A DNA stretch of 64,000 nucleotides, from positions 5,251 through 69,250 of the forward strand of contig CAYYQW010000011.1 in assembly GCA_964472505.1 (NCBI GenBank), given 5' to 3'. How positions within the stretch are numbered: the stretch's first letter is position 1; each line of letters starts with the position of its first letter. Below, one piece after another: positions 26,238 through 34,817 of this stretch. The translations under genes were made by a program, and so were the position numbers. The notes below the pieces were generated by a model. That model was not told the origin of the DNA. It did no database searches and was given only the letters and a program-made list of their open reading frames with translations. This DNA is from JAYEIA01 sp964472505. GTDB lineage: Bacteria; Bacteroidota; Bacteroidia; Bacteroidales; JAADGE01.

Positions 26238-28358
26238 TTATTGATACGGATTTACATCCATATTTCTGTAAATAAATGAAAAAATATCGGCAGCTTCTTC
26301 AATTCGTTTGCTGACCGGTTTACCGGCTCCGTGTCCGGCTTTGGTTTCTATCCGAATCATAACCGGATTATCCCCTGTATATTTTTCCTGCAAAGTAGCT
26401 ATGTATTTGAATGAGTGCGCAGGAACCACACGGTCGTCATGGTCGGCAGTAATGACTAACACCGCCGGGTATTCTGCATCTTCGCTAATGTTGTGCAAGG
26501 GCGAATACTTATAAAGGTGTTTAAACATGGCAGAATCTTCGCTAAGCCCGTAATCGGAGCGCCATGCACGTCCAATGGTAAAGTGTTGATAGCGCAGCAT
26601 ATCCATAACCCCGACATGCGGTATGGCTACCTCAAATAATTCAGGACGTTGGTTGCTTACGGCTCCCACAAGCAAGCCTCCGTTTGAACCGCCTTCTATG
26701 GCCAGTTTATCGGAATTGGTGTATTTATCGTCAATTAGATATTCGGCTGCGGCAATAAAGTCGTCAAACACATTTTGCTTGTTTTCCAAAGTACCGGCTT
26801 TATGCCATTTTTCGCCGTATTCTCCACCGCCTCTGAGGTTTGCAACGGCATATACACCACCGTTTTCTAACCATATCATTCGCGTAATGCTGAAGTTAGG
26901 TGTTAAGCTAATGTTGAATCCTCCGTAACCGTAAAGCAGGGTGGGATTGTCGCCTGTTTTTTCTACATCTTTTTTATGCGTGATGAACATGGGGATTTTA
27001 GTACCGTCTTTGCTTTCGTAGAAAACTTGCTCGGTGGTATAGTTCTCAAAATCAATACCTTTGATGTCCGGTTGACGATAGATTTCTGAATCACCGGTTT
27101 CAAAATCGTATTTATAAACAACCGTAGGTATTGTGTACGAGCTGAAAGAATAAAATGCAGTGTTTTCGCCTTTTTTTGCCGAAAATCCGCCCATGCTTCC
27201 AATGCCGGGAAGTTCAAATTTTTCGGCATTAGCCCCTTCTAAATCGAGCATTTTCACAAGGCTGTGTGCATCATGCATGTAGTGAGCAATTAGTTTATCG
27301 GCTCCTACGGTGCACGAACGTAAAACCTCTTCGGCTTCCGGAATTATTTCTGTCCAATTTTCTTTTCCCGGATTGTTCGGGTCCACGGCTATTAATCGGT
27401 ATTTCGGAGCATCGGCGTTGGTGCGTATGTATAATTTTCCGTTAATATGGTCTATCGGGCCAAAATCAGAATCAAAACCAGTTTGAATGGCTTTAAAGTT
27501 GAGATTATTTAAATCCATTTCGCTAAAATACAAAGCATTTCCACTGGTGCTTTCGCTTTCGCTCAGGAAAATGTATTTCTCGTCTTCCGAAATGCCTACC
27601 CCGTACATATAGTTCGGTTGTTTGGGGTTTTCATGAATCAAAATGTCATCGCTTTGTTTGGTTCCGATTTTATGATAATATACTTTTTGAAATTGGTTAG
27701 CCTGTGAAAGTTCTTGGTTTTCTTCCGGATCGGGATATCGGCTGTAGAAGAATCCGTCTTTGTACCATTGAATGCCCGAAAACTTAACGTGTTTAATATG
27801 ATCATCGGTTTCTTCGCCGGTTTCAATGTTTTTTACAAAAATTTCCTGCCAATCGGAACCTCCGGTAGATACGGCGTATGCCAATAATTTTCCGTCGTCC
27901 GAAACTGACAGATTGGAAAGTGCTTTTGTGCCGTCTTCCGAAAGCCGGTTGGGGTCAAGCAGTTCTTGTGCTTCGGCATCTAAGCTTTCTTGCATAAATA
28001 AAACACTCTGATTTTGTAATCCGTCATTTTTAAAGAAGAAATATTTTCCGCCTTCTTTAAAAGGTGTCGAATACCTTTCGTAGTTGTAAATTTCTGTAAG
28101 CCGTTCCTTAATTTTTTCACGAAACGGAATTTCATTCAAAAAAGCAAAGGTAACTTCGTTCTGGGCTTTTACCCAAGCCTCGGTTTCTTCAGAGTTATCG
28201 TCTTCAAGCCAACGATAAGGGTCTTCTACTTTTGTGCCGAAATAATCGTCCACAATGGTATCTTTACGTGTTTCGGGATAATTGTATGCTGCTTCGTCTT
28301 TACACGAGAAGAAGAACAATACCAAGAAAACACTTGCAATGCTTGTAATTTGTTTCAT
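26238..28358 (-). CDS. Prolyl oligopeptidase family serine peptidase (S9A), lipoprotein
   Basis: A 706-residue peptidase that cleaves short peptides after proline. The N-terminus is a lipoprotein signal with the cysteine at residue 19 (LVLFFFSC), so the enzyme is probably anchored to a membrane in the periplasm. After the N-terminal segment (DDYFGTKVEDPYRWLEDD, typical of S9A) comes the seven-bladed propeller (about 85-420) and the alpha/beta-hydrolase domain. The catalytic triad is visible: S558 in GGSNGG, the aspartate at 641/642 in ADHDDRVVPAHS, and H676 in KAGHGAGKP. Length and order match the family. It follows a small membrane-protein gene by 34 bp on the same strand, which may be co-transcribed. 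Confidence 0.96.
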   Translation of the reverse strand: MKQITSIASVFLVLFFFSCKDEAAYNYPETRKDTIVDDYFGTKVEDPYRWLEDDNSEETEAWVKAQNEVTFAFLNEIPFREKIKERLTEIYNYERYSTPFKEGGKYFFFKNDGLQNQSVLFMQESLDAEAQELLDPNRLSEDGTKALSNLSVSDDGKLLAYAVSTGGSDWQEIFVKNIETGEETDDHIKHVKFSGIQWYKDGFFYSRYPDPEENQELSQANQFQKVYYHKIGTKQSDDILIHENPKQPNYMYGVGISEDEKYIFLSESESTSGNALYFSEMDLNNLNFKAIQTGFDSDFGPIDHINGKLYIRTNADAPKYRLIAVDPNNPGKENWTEIIPEAEEVLRSCTVGADKLIAHYMHDAHSLVKMLDLEGANAEKFELPGIGSMGGFSAKKGENTAFYSFSSYTIPTVVYKYDFETGDSEIYRQPDIKGIDFENYTTEQVFYESKDGTKIPMFITHKKDVEKTGDNPTLLYGYGGFNISLTPNFSITRMIWLENGGVYAVANLRGGGEYGEKWHKAGTLENKQNVFDDFIAAAEYLIDDKYTNSDKLAIEGGSNGGLLVGAVSNQRPELFEVAIPHVGVMDMLRYQHFTIGRAWRSDYGLSEDSAMFKHLYKYSPLHNISEDAEYPAVLVITADHDDRVVPAHSFKYIATLQEKYTGDNPVMIRIETKAGHGAGKPVSKRIEEAADIFSFIYRNMDVNPYQ

Positions 28359-28391
28359 AAATATAAATTTTGATTAATAATAAATTGGAAA

Positions 28392-28886
28392 TCAGAGAAT
28401 AAGATTTTGTTTCTTTTGCTTTTTATCAATGCTTGCTCCGTAAAAATAGCCGGCAAAAAGGCCCAGTAAAAAGCCTATTATAAGGGCATGGAACAGAAAT
28501 TCCGGGAAAAACAGCAAACTAAGCCCTCCGGCCAAAATAATGCCTGCTGCAAAACCCGCCAACGAATAAATTGACATAAAATAGTTATGCGGATAAAGTT
28601 GATGTTCTTTTCTGAGATGTTCAGCCAGAGCATCGTTTCGTTTTTCGTAGGCTTTTCTTTCTCCGGGGCTGCCGTTGATGTATTCCGGCAGACGTTCTAC
28701 AATATCTTCGGTTTCGCTTTTTAGCTTTTGGCAGCTTTCACAGCTTTCTGAAAATTCATCCAATCGTTCAGCCATACGTTCTAAGCGATCAACTTTAAAA
28801 AATTTATAATCGCTTCTGTAGAAGTTCTTTTTTTGCGCTTCAATCCGGCGTTTAATTCCTACAGACCATGTTTTAAGGTTTGACAT
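28392..28886 (-). CDS. Uncharacterised protein with two C-terminal membrane helices
   Basis: A 164-residue protein I do not recognise. The first 100 residues are charged and helical, with a C-x2-C pair (ESCESCQK, about 50) and many K/E residues. Two hydrophobic segments (about 107-126 and 130-150) separated by a short turn form a C-terminal membrane hairpin with small-residue motifs (GFLLGLFAGYFYG), followed by a basic tail (KKQKKQ). The N-terminus would face the cytoplasm if both ends lie inside. It sits between glyA and prolyl oligopeptidase on the same strand, 34 bp from the latter. The frame is clean and flanked by genes on its strand, so it is very likely real. Function unknown. Confidence 0.75.
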   Translation of the reverse strand: MSNLKTWSVGIKRRIEAQKKNFYRSDYKFFKVDRLERMAERLDEFSESCESCQKLKSETEDIVERLPEYINGSPGERKAYEKRNDALAEHLRKEHQLYPHNYFMSIYSLAGFAAGIILAGGLSLLFFPEFLFHALIIGFLLGLFAGYFYGASIDKKQKKQNLIL

Positions 28887-28912
28887 ATTGTTTTTTGTAT
28901 TTTTAATAGATT

Positions 28913-28957
28913 CCGGCAGAAAAGACCTACTAAAAATAAAGTACGTTTTTTCTGCCG
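28913..28957. other. Long stem-loop between glyA and the following gene
   Basis: CCGGCAGAAAA (28913-28923) can pair with TTTTCTGCCGG (28947-28957) across a 23-base loop. No T-run follows on the glyA strand, so it is not a classical terminator, though it may mark the end of the glyA message. The end sequence faintly recalls the terminal repeat of the element found in the bat operon, but the rest does not match. Confidence 0.5.
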
Positions 28958-28977
28958 GTCGGTTATTTTGTAATGCT

Positions 28978-30261
28978 TTAATCTTGTTTAAATAAAGGGT
29001 ATTTTTCCATCATTTCATTCACTTCTTTTCTTACTTTTTGAATGAGATCAGTGTTTTCGGGGTCTGTAATTACTTTGTCAGCAAGTTCAGCTATGGGTTT
29101 CATAAGATCTTCGTTAACTCCCCTTGTAGTAATGGCGGCTGTTCCAACGCGTATGCCTGATGTTTGGAAAGGCGAACGGTCGTCGAAAGGCACCATGTTT
29201 TTATTCAGTGTGATATCCGCTTTTTCAAGTGCTTTTTCCACCACTTTGCCGCTTGTTTCGGGTACTTTGGTCCGGAGGTCTATAAGCATTGAATGGTTAT
29301 CGGTTCCGTCGGAAATTACTTTATATCCTAAGTCTATAAAAGCTTTCGCTAAAGTATTTGCATTAGCCAGTACTTGTTTTTGATAGCTTTTAAATTCATC
29401 GGTAAGCGCTTCTCCAAAGGCAACGGCTTTGGCTGCAATTACGTGCTCCAGCGGCCCGCCCTGTGTTCCCGGGAAAACGGCAGAATCGAGTACGGAAGAC
29501 AGATTTCTGATTTTTCCTTTGGATGTTTTCTTGCCCATTGGGTTTGGCATATCTTCGCCAATAAGAATCATGCCGCCTCGCGGCCCGCGAAGGGTTTTGT
29601 GAGTTGTAGTGGTAACAATATGCGCGTGCGGAAAAGGGTTTTTTAAAAGCCCGGCTGCAATTAAACCTGCCGGATGAGCAATATCAAACATCAGCAGAGC
29701 ATCAATTTTATCGGCAATTTCGCGCATACGTTTGTAATCCCAATCTCTGGAATAGGCAGATGCTCCGCCTATAATAAGCTTAGGCTTTTCTTTGAGTGCA
29801 ATGCTCTCCAGTTCATCGTAGTCAACCCGCCCGGTTTCTTCTTTTACATTGTATGATACCGCATTGTATAGAATTCCAGAGTAGTTTACAAATGAGCCGT
29901 GCGTAAGATGCCCGCCGTGCGACAGGTTAAGCCCCAGGAAGGTGTCGCCGGGATTCAGCACGGCCAACATAACCGCTGCATTGGCTTGTGCTCCCGAATG
30001 AGGCTGTACATTGACCCATGAAGCATTAAATAATTCCTTAGCCCGGTCAATGGCGAGTTGCTCCGTTTGATCCACTATTTGACAGCCGCCGTAATAACGT
30101 TTGCCGGGGTAGCCTTCGGCATATTTGTTGGTAAGTACCGAGCCCATGGCTTCTAAAACCTGTTCACTTACAAAGTTTTCCGAAGCAATAAGTTCTATAC
30201 CGCGCATTTGGCGTTTTCTTTCTTGTTTGATGAGTTCAAAAATTTGTGTATCTCGCATCAT
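28978..30261 (-). CDS. glyA: Serine hydroxymethyltransferase
   Basis: A PLP enzyme that interconverts serine and glycine while charging tetrahydrofolate with a one-carbon unit. The 427-residue protein shows the SHMT hallmarks: GIELIASENFVS, NKYAEGYPGKRYYGG, NVQPHSGAQANAAV, and the PLP-binding lysine K222 in VTTTTHKTLRGPRGG. The length is normal. The reading frame starts with two consecutive ATGs (30261 and 30258); either could serve. It is a single gene on the minus strand with about 400 bp of non-coding DNA upstream. Confidence 0.97.
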   Translation of the reverse strand: MMRDTQIFELIKQERKRQMRGIELIASENFVSEQVLEAMGSVLTNKYAEGYPGKRYYGGCQIVDQTEQLAIDRAKELFNASWVNVQPHSGAQANAAVMLAVLNPGDTFLGLNLSHGGHLTHGSFVNYSGILYNAVSYNVKEETGRVDYDELESIALKEKPKLIIGGASAYSRDWDYKRMREIADKIDALLMFDIAHPAGLIAAGLLKNPFPHAHIVTTTTHKTLRGPRGGMILIGEDMPNPMGKKTSKGKIRNLSSVLDSAVFPGTQGGPLEHVIAAKAVAFGEALTDEFKSYQKQVLANANTLAKAFIDLGYKVISDGTDNHSMLIDLRTKVPETSGKVVEKALEKADITLNKNMVPFDDRSPFQTSGIRVGTAAITTRGVNEDLMKPIAELADKVITDPENTDLIQKVRKEVNEMMEKYPLFKQD

Positions 30262-30667
30262 ATTTTTATATGTTTTTATTATTAATATAACTGTGTTTTG
30301 AATATTCGGGAGCGGTACTTACAAGATATTAAAAAATGGGTATAAGGAGTTTTCGGAATTTTTGTTTTGCTTTTATTTGTTCCTGATAATAAGTGCTCTT
30401 TAATGTCGGCTAATCAATTAAATAATGTTTGTAAAAAACAACTCTCTCGCTACAAACTTAATCAATTTTCCGGCTTCTGAAAACAAATTTGAGCCGTTTT
30501 TTGTAATTGCATGTAAGGAGTAAATTACAGTATATATGTTTTTAAAGCCGGAATTATGCAACTAATTATATTTTTTTGCGTAAGCGTAATGAGAAAATAA
30601 ATAAAACATACAATAAAACAGCTTGGAAATAAGTTTTATAAATGTATGTAAAACAAATCAAAAGCTG
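30262..30667 (+). other. Intergenic region with no visible gene
   Basis: About 400 bp of AT-rich DNA between the divergently transcribed glyA and small lipoprotein genes. It must contain the glyA promoter, but I cannot place one with confidence. No RNA gene or strong hairpin is seen. Confidence 0.4.
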
Positions 30668-30675
30668 TATATTTG
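30668..30675 (+). promoter_or_regulatory. -7 element TATATTTG for the small lipoprotein gene
   Basis: TATATTTG fits TAnnTTTG, 34 bp ahead of the ATG at 30710. The -33 position holds TATG rather than TTTG. Confidence 0.55.
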
Positions 30676-30709
30676 CATTAAGGAAGCAATATTTTAAAAA
30701 ATCAGGATT

Positions 30710-30892
30710 ATGAAAAAACTTATTACACTTTCAGCGGCACTTTTATTTATCGGAGTTCTAACGCTAACATCTTGCAGCTCAAATCGATCATTGTGCCCGG
30801 CATATCCGCCTTCAAGTTATCAAGGTGATGCCGATACGGATACTCAGAATACAGAAGATGTTTTAATTATTGAGAAGCAGAAAAACTTATAG
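30710..30892 (+). CDS. Small lipoprotein of unknown function
   Basis: A 60-residue protein with a textbook lipoprotein signal peptide: basic start MKKLITL, hydrophobic core, and lipobox LTSC with the acylated cysteine at residue 22. The mature part is only about 39 residues, rich in S, P, D and T, with no recognisable domain. A -7 promoter element upstream and a hairpin terminator directly downstream (30928-30957) suggest it is transcribed on its own. Bacteroidota genomes carry many such short lipoproteins with unknown roles. A second cysteine at position 29 could pair with another protein; this is speculation. Confidence 0.75.
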   Translation: MKKLITLSAALLFIGVLTLTSCSSNRSLCPAYPPSSYQGDADTDTQNTEDVLIIEKQKNL

Positions 30893-30927
30893 TTTCTTTT
30901 TTTTAATTCATTTATTATGTAATTTTA

Positions 30928-30957
30928 AAGTTTGTAATTTATTTACAAACTTTTTTT
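30928..30957 (+). terminator. Hairpin with T-run ending 4 bp before the next start codon
   Basis: AAAGTTTGTAA (30928-30938) pairs with TTACAAACTTT (30943-30953), and the T-run extends to 30957. The ATG of the following gene is at 30962. The stem is AT-rich and perfect over 11 bp. It looks like the terminator of the lipoprotein gene but also covers the region where the next gene's ribosome binding should occur. Confidence 0.75.
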
Positions 30958-30961
30958 GCTT

Positions 30962-31714
30962 ATGAGCCCATATCTAAAAATATTTATACTTATTGGTGCA
31001 TTGCTTTTTGCATCTGCGGAAGCTTTTGCTCAGGGCGAGATCGATGAAGAAAGTAAAATACTGTTTCGTAACGAAAAATCGTATGGTGTTACGCTGAACA
31101 CTAACGGCTGGGGCGCCGGCTATAGATTTGGGAAACGCATAAACGCTCGAAAAAAATGGTTGTTCGAAGGTGATATTAATTACATGAAACATCCAAAAGA
31201 GCGAAAAGATTTCAATTACTACAGCACTTCATTCAGCCGATTTGTTTACGGGAAAACCAATGCAGCCGTGAACCTTCGCTTTGGCATAGGGCGTCAGAAT
31301 GAGCTTTTCGAAAAGTTCGACAAAAGCAGCATCTCTGTAAGGTTTGTTTGGAATGTGGGTTTGTCTTCTGTATTTCTAAAACCAATATATTACAAAATTT
31401 TAGAGGATGAGTTTTTCGTTGTAAAGAAATACGAGGAAGGTATTCCTTTTTTCTATATTTGGGAGCGTGCGCCTTTTTATAAAGGTTTGGATGAAATACG
31501 AGTTATCCCCGGCGGTTTTGCCAAGGCCGGGATGAGTTTTGAATTCAGTAAAACCGATAAAAAGCTCAATATTCTTGAAACCGGCTTGTTTGTAGAAGCT
31601 TATCCAAAGCGCATTGAGATAATGGCTAATGATATGAATCAATTTCTTATCACCGGAGTTTATTTCTCATTTCGTTTCGGAAAAGTGGAAAGCAGCTACC
31701 ACATTGAAGAGTAA
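30962..31714 (+). CDS. Exported protein, probable outer-membrane beta-barrel
   Basis: A 250-residue protein; I take ATG at 30962 since the frame upstream only adds a TTG. A signal peptide (about 1-22, SAEAFAQ) is followed by alternating hydrophobic/polar strands with aromatic girdle residues (KSYGVTLNTNGWGAGYRFGK, GVYFSFRFGK). A small beta-barrel of the porin-like or 'PorT-like' type is suggested, but I cannot assign a family. The C-terminus ends after a strand with a short polar tail. It follows the small lipoprotein gene; the hairpin between them ends 4 bp before the ATG, so expression may depend on read-through or on a promoter I cannot see. It is convergent with trmB, with 15 bp between the stops. 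Confidence 0.7.
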   Translation: MSPYLKIFILIGALLFASAEAFAQGEIDEESKILFRNEKSYGVTLNTNGWGAGYRFGKRINARKKWLFEGDINYMKHPKERKDFNYYSTSFSRFVYGKTNAAVNLRFGIGRQNELFEKFDKSSISVRFVWNVGLSSVFLKPIYYKILEDEFFVVKKYEEGIPFFYIWERAPFYKGLDEIRVIPGGFAKAGMSFEFSKTDKKLNILETGLFVEAYPKRIEIMANDMNQFLITGVYFSFRFGKVESSYHIEE

Positions 31715-31729
31715 TTTTCAGAAAGTAAT

Positions 31730-32461
31730 TTATACATTTTTATTAGGAGGCTTTTGTTTTGTGCGCGCTATACGCGGCGGGTTGATATATAGCTTATCTT
31801 TTTCAAGCCTAAATTCGCTAAGGCTAATCTTTTTATCTTCAGCCAGAAATTGTTTTTCGTAAAAAGTTTGAATGTTGTAACAGCGTTCGCTTTGTTTTTC
31901 GCCGTAGATGTCTTTTGATGCAAAAATGAGCGGAATATTATTCAGCTTTATTATTTTTTGTGTAAAATCGAACAGATGCACGCTGTCGGTTTTCAAAATC
32001 GCTTTTCCGTCGGTTTGCAATATGCTTTTATAGTTATTCAGAAATCGTTTTGAAGTAAGTTTCTTCTTGTCTTTTTTTATTTGCGGATCGGGAAATGTTA
32101 TCCAAATTTCACTTATCTCATCTTCCGCAAAAAATGAATTAATAAATTCAATTTTATTTCTTATAAAAGCTACATTGCTTAAGTTATTCTCTTCTGTTGT
32201 TTTACAGCCTCTCCAGAGTCTGGCACCTTTATAATCAATGCCGATAAAATTTTTGTTCGGAAATATTTGTGCCATTCCGGTAGTGTATTCACCTTTTCCG
32301 CAACCTACTTCCAATACTGTGGGGTTATCGTTTTTAAAAAAATGACTGTTCCATTTGCCTTTTAAATAAAAGTCATGCTTATGCATATCATGCGGACGCG
32401 GCTGAAACAAAAAGTCAAAAGTTTTGTTTTCGGCAAAGCGTTCTAATTTATTTTTTCCCAT
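31730..32461 (-). CDS. trmB: tRNA (guanine-N7-)-methyltransferase TrmB
   Basis: Methylates N7 of G46 in tRNA with S-adenosylmethionine. I start at ATG 32461 (MGKNKLERFAENKTF), giving 243 residues; the open frame runs on to 32641 but the extra 60 residues do not fit the family, and a -7 promoter element sits within that stretch. The SAM-binding motif is VLEVGCGKGEY; a second conserved part is FIGIDYKGARLW. The family signature is seen as TFPDPQIKKDKKK, where the usual tryptophan after PDP is Q; this Q variant, with the basic run kept, is a small deviation. It is convergent with the beta-barrel gene and divergent from the sod gene. Confidence 0.94.
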   Translation of the reverse strand: MGKNKLERFAENKTFDFLFQPRPHDMHKHDFYLKGKWNSHFFKNDNPTVLEVGCGKGEYTTGMAQIFPNKNFIGIDYKGARLWRGCKTTEENNLSNVAFIRNKIEFINSFFAEDEISEIWITFPDPQIKKDKKKLTSKRFLNNYKSILQTDGKAILKTDSVHLFDFTQKIIKLNNIPLIFASKDIYGEKQSERCYNIQTFYEKQFLAEDKKISLSEFRLEKDKLYINPPRIARTKQKPPNKNV

Positions 32462-32486
32462 TTTCAGATACTTCCTTGAGTTTCGG

Positions 32487-32494
32487 CAAAAATA
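32487..32494 (-). promoter_or_regulatory. -7 element TATTTTTG upstream of trmB
   Basis: Minus-strand TATTTTTG fits TAnnTTTG and lies 25 bp before the ATG at 32461. It supports this start over the farther one at 32641. The spacing to the nearest upstream TTTG is too short, so only the -7 part is claimed. Confidence 0.5.
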
Positions 32495-32750
32495 CATGAA
32501 ATTCCTCAAATTTTTTAAAAATCTTATAGAGAATTCAATATTCTTCGGAAAAGCGTTTAAATTTTCTTTTGGGTTTTTTAAAAAAATAACTTGAAAAATT
32601 TTGCTGTTATCTAAAAATTTATTATATTTATCTAAAATCAATTATAAGAGCTTTTTTTAGGTTTAAATTGATTACCAGTTGTTTATATATTTAATGGCAT
32701 AGTTGTCTAAAGAAATAATATACCAAATTAATAATTAAAAGAACAAGATT

Positions 32751-33332
32751 ATGACACACAAATTACCTGAATTACCTTACAAGCTTGATGCCCTTGAACC
32801 CCACATTAGTAAAGAAACCCTTGAATATCATTATGGTAAACATCACCAAGGATATGTAAAGAAGCTCAACGGAATGATTGGCGGTACGGAGTTTGAAAAT
32901 GCTGATTTGGAAGCTATAATAAAAAATGCCGAAGGCGGAATATTTAACAACGGAGCTCAAGTATGGAATCATACTTTTTATTTCGAGAGTTTTGCTCCCG
33001 ATGGCGGAGGTGAGCCAAAAGCTAAGCTCAAAAATGCTATTGAAAAGACATTTGGTTCCTTCGATGAATTTAAAACAAAGTTCAAGGAAACAGCCGCCGG
33101 TTTGTTTGGCTCAGGTTGGACTTGGCTCGTAAAAGACGACAAAGGTGAATTAAGCATTGTAAATGAAAGCAATGCCGGAAATCCATTGCGTTTGGGCCTA
33201 AGCCCAATTCTTACCTGCGATGTGTGGGAGCATGCTTATTATATTGACAGGCGGAATGCACGCCCGGAATATTTGGAAGCATTTTGGAATATTATCAACT
33301 GGGATGTTGTGGAAAAACGATTTTCCGAATAG
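32751..33332 (+). CDS. Superoxide dismutase, Fe/Mn family (Fe-type features)
   Basis: Converts superoxide to oxygen and hydrogen peroxide in the cytoplasm. The 193-residue protein has all four metal ligands: H27 (YHYGKHH), H74 (WNHTFY), D157 and H161 (CDVWEHAYY). The outer-sphere glutamine is at Q70 (GAQVWNH), which is the iron-type position, as opposed to the later glutamine of manganese enzymes; some Bacteroidota enzymes are cambialistic, so activity with manganese cannot be excluded. Length is typical for a Fe-SOD without signal peptide. It is followed by the PRC-barrel protein gene after 88 bp, perhaps in the same transcript. Confidence 0.95.
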   Translation: MTHKLPELPYKLDALEPHISKETLEYHYGKHHQGYVKKLNGMIGGTEFENADLEAIIKNAEGGIFNNGAQVWNHTFYFESFAPDGGGEPKAKLKNAIEKTFGSFDEFKTKFKETAAGLFGSGWTWLVKDDKGELSIVNESNAGNPLRLGLSPILTCDVWEHAYYIDRRNARPEYLEAFWNIINWDVVEKRFSE

Positions 33333-33420
33333 AGGCGGCTTAGACCAAGAAATAAAAAGGCAAATGAACTGTCTTTTCAATTCATTTAGCTTGTTTTTTA
33401 ATACTTAAAAAATTTTAGTT

Positions 33421-34185
33421 ATGAAGCACCGATTAAAATATTTGAAAAATTATAAGATTAAGACTAAAGATGAAGAGAGCGGAGATGTCAAAGACTTTCT
33501 GTTTGATGAACACAGTTGGATTGTGCGCTATGCAGAAGCAGATTTTGGCTCCTTCTTTTCAGCAAAACGCTTATTGATACCCCGAGTTTTTCTGGGAGAG
33601 CCTAATGAAGCCAAATCATTGATTCCAATAGAAATAAAAAAAGAAAATATAGAAAAATGCCCCTTACCGGATTCACACCGGCCGGTTTCTCGAGAATTTG
33701 AATCAAAAATGAATCAATATTATGAAATTGATAACTATTGGGCACCCGATGTGCTTCCGCCGGCAGGCGCTACCGGAACGTATTTCCCGCCGCGGCCGAT
33801 TCATCCGCCGGAAAAGGCAGAAGAAATCAGCGAGAAAGATGTGGACAGTAAACTGAGAAGTTTCAAAGAAATAAAGGGTTATGATATTGAAGCTCAGGAC
33901 GGGACATTTGGTGAGGTCTATGATTTGATAATAGATTCAAAAGATTTCCAAATTGTTTATTTGATAATAGATACCGAAGGTTGGTTGCCTTGGAGTAAAA
34001 AGGTTCAAATCCCAATCAGTTATTTGAGTAACATAAGTTATGCTTATGAGCGTATAAGCATGAATTTATCGAAAGACAGCCTGAAAAATGCCCCTGAATT
34101 TGACGCAAAGAAATTCAGAGACGAACAAAACGAAAAGACTGTCTTTGAGTTTTTTGCCGACTTACCGGGCTTAGATATGAAATAA
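33421..34185 (+). CDS. PRC-barrel domain protein
   Basis: A 254-residue cytoplasmic protein with two PRC-barrel-like modules: the first at about 4-75 (KNYKIKTKDEESGDVKDFLF, WIVRYAEADFGSFFSAKRLLIP) and the second at about 148-225 (KGYDIEAQDGTFGEVYDLII, FQIVYLIIDTEGWLPWSKKV). A proline-rich, low-complexity linker joins them (about 110-140, FPPRPIHPPEK). Tandem PRC-barrel proteins of this shape are widespread in environmental bacteria and often appear with stress genes; their molecular role is not defined. Here the gene follows superoxide dismutase by 88 bp. A strong hairpin terminator lies after it, shared with the convergent tag gene. Confidence 0.85.
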   Translation: MKHRLKYLKNYKIKTKDEESGDVKDFLFDEHSWIVRYAEADFGSFFSAKRLLIPRVFLGEPNEAKSLIPIEIKKENIEKCPLPDSHRPVSREFESKMNQYYEIDNYWAPDVLPPAGATGTYFPPRPIHPPEKAEEISEKDVDSKLRSFKEIKGYDIEAQDGTFGEVYDLIIDSKDFQIVYLIIDTEGWLPWSKKVQIPISYLSNISYAYERISMNLSKDSLKNAPEFDAKKFRDEQNEKTVFEFFADLPGLDMK

Positions 34186-34202
34186 TTACACTAACTTCAA
34201 TT

Positions 34203-34234
34203 AAAGGTGCAAGCTGATGTTTGCACCTTTTTTT
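34203..34234. terminator. Bidirectional terminator between the PRC-barrel and tag genes
   Basis: AAAGGTGCAA (34203-34212) and TTGCACCTTT (34221-34230) form a 10-bp stem with an 8-base loop. Ts follow on the plus strand up to 34234. It overlaps the stop region of the convergent tag gene (stop at 34233-34235). Confidence 0.85.
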
Positions 34235-34802
34235 ATGATTTCGCAAGCACTTCTTTATGTCGAAAACATCTGATTTCATGGTCGTTAACCATGCCGGCAG
34301 CTTGCATAAATGCATAACATATGGTAGGTCCCGTGAAATTAAAACCTTCTTTTTTTAAGGCTTTGCTCATGGCTTGTGATTCGGTTGTTTCGGTCGGAAT
34401 ATCTTCGGGCTTTTCCCAATAATTGACTAAAGTTTGCCCTTTTGTAAACTGCCAAATGTATTGGTCGAAACTGCCGTACTTTTCCTGTAAGCGAATGAAG
34501 TTTTGGGCATTCTTAATACCGGCCTCTATTTTAAGCTTATTTCGAATAATTCCTTTATTATTCATGAGCTCATTTACTTTCTTGTCTGAGTATTGAGCAA
34601 TTTTTTTGTAATCAAAATGGTCAAAACTTTCGCGAAAGTTATTGCGTTTTTTTAGTATGGTCAGCCAACTTAATCCGGCTTGAAATGCATCTAATAATAA
34701 AAATTCAAATAACTTTGTATCATCGTGAACGGGAATGCCCCATTCGTTGTCGTGATATTCAATTTCTAAAGGGTGTTTTGCCCATGCACAGCGTTTTTTC
34801 AT
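34233..34802 (-). CDS. tag: DNA-3-methyladenine glycosylase I
   Basis: Removes 3-methyladenine from alkylated DNA. Start is placed at ATG 34802 (MKKRCAWAKHPLEIEYHDNE), giving 189 residues, the normal size of Tag; the open frame continues 19 codons upstream, into the start of the divergent gene. The zinc ligands of the family are present: C4 (KKRCAW), H17 (EYHDNEWG), and the C-terminal histidine and cysteine in HEIRCFRH. The substrate-recognition region LLLDAFQAGLSW is also present. Only 15 bp separate its ATG from the ATG of the divergent DAHP synthase gene, so each gene's promoter must lie within the other's coding sequence. Confidence 0.95.
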   Translation of the reverse strand: MKKRCAWAKHPLEIEYHDNEWGIPVHDDTKLFEFLLLDAFQAGLSWLTILKKRNNFRESFDHFDYKKIAQYSDKKVNELMNNKGIIRNKLKIEAGIKNAQNFIRLQEKYGSFDQYIWQFTKGQTLVNYWEKPEDIPTETTESQAMSKALKKEGFNFTGPTICYAFMQAAGMVNDHEIRCFRHKEVLAKS

Positions 34803-34817
34803 AAAAAGAGTTTCAAA

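Noticed and set aside
28913..28957. Third copy of the bat-operon element at the GGCAGAAAA/TTTTCTGCC stem-loop
   Set aside because: Only about 9 bases at each end resemble it; the inside, length and flanking repeats do not match.
32462..32641. Extension of trmB by 60 residues at the N-terminus
   Set aside because: The extra part is AT-rich, unlike TrmB proteins, and includes a likely -7 promoter element.
34773..34817. Extension of the DAHP synthase gene upstream of ATG 34818
   Set aside because: It would overlap tag's start with no matching family residues.
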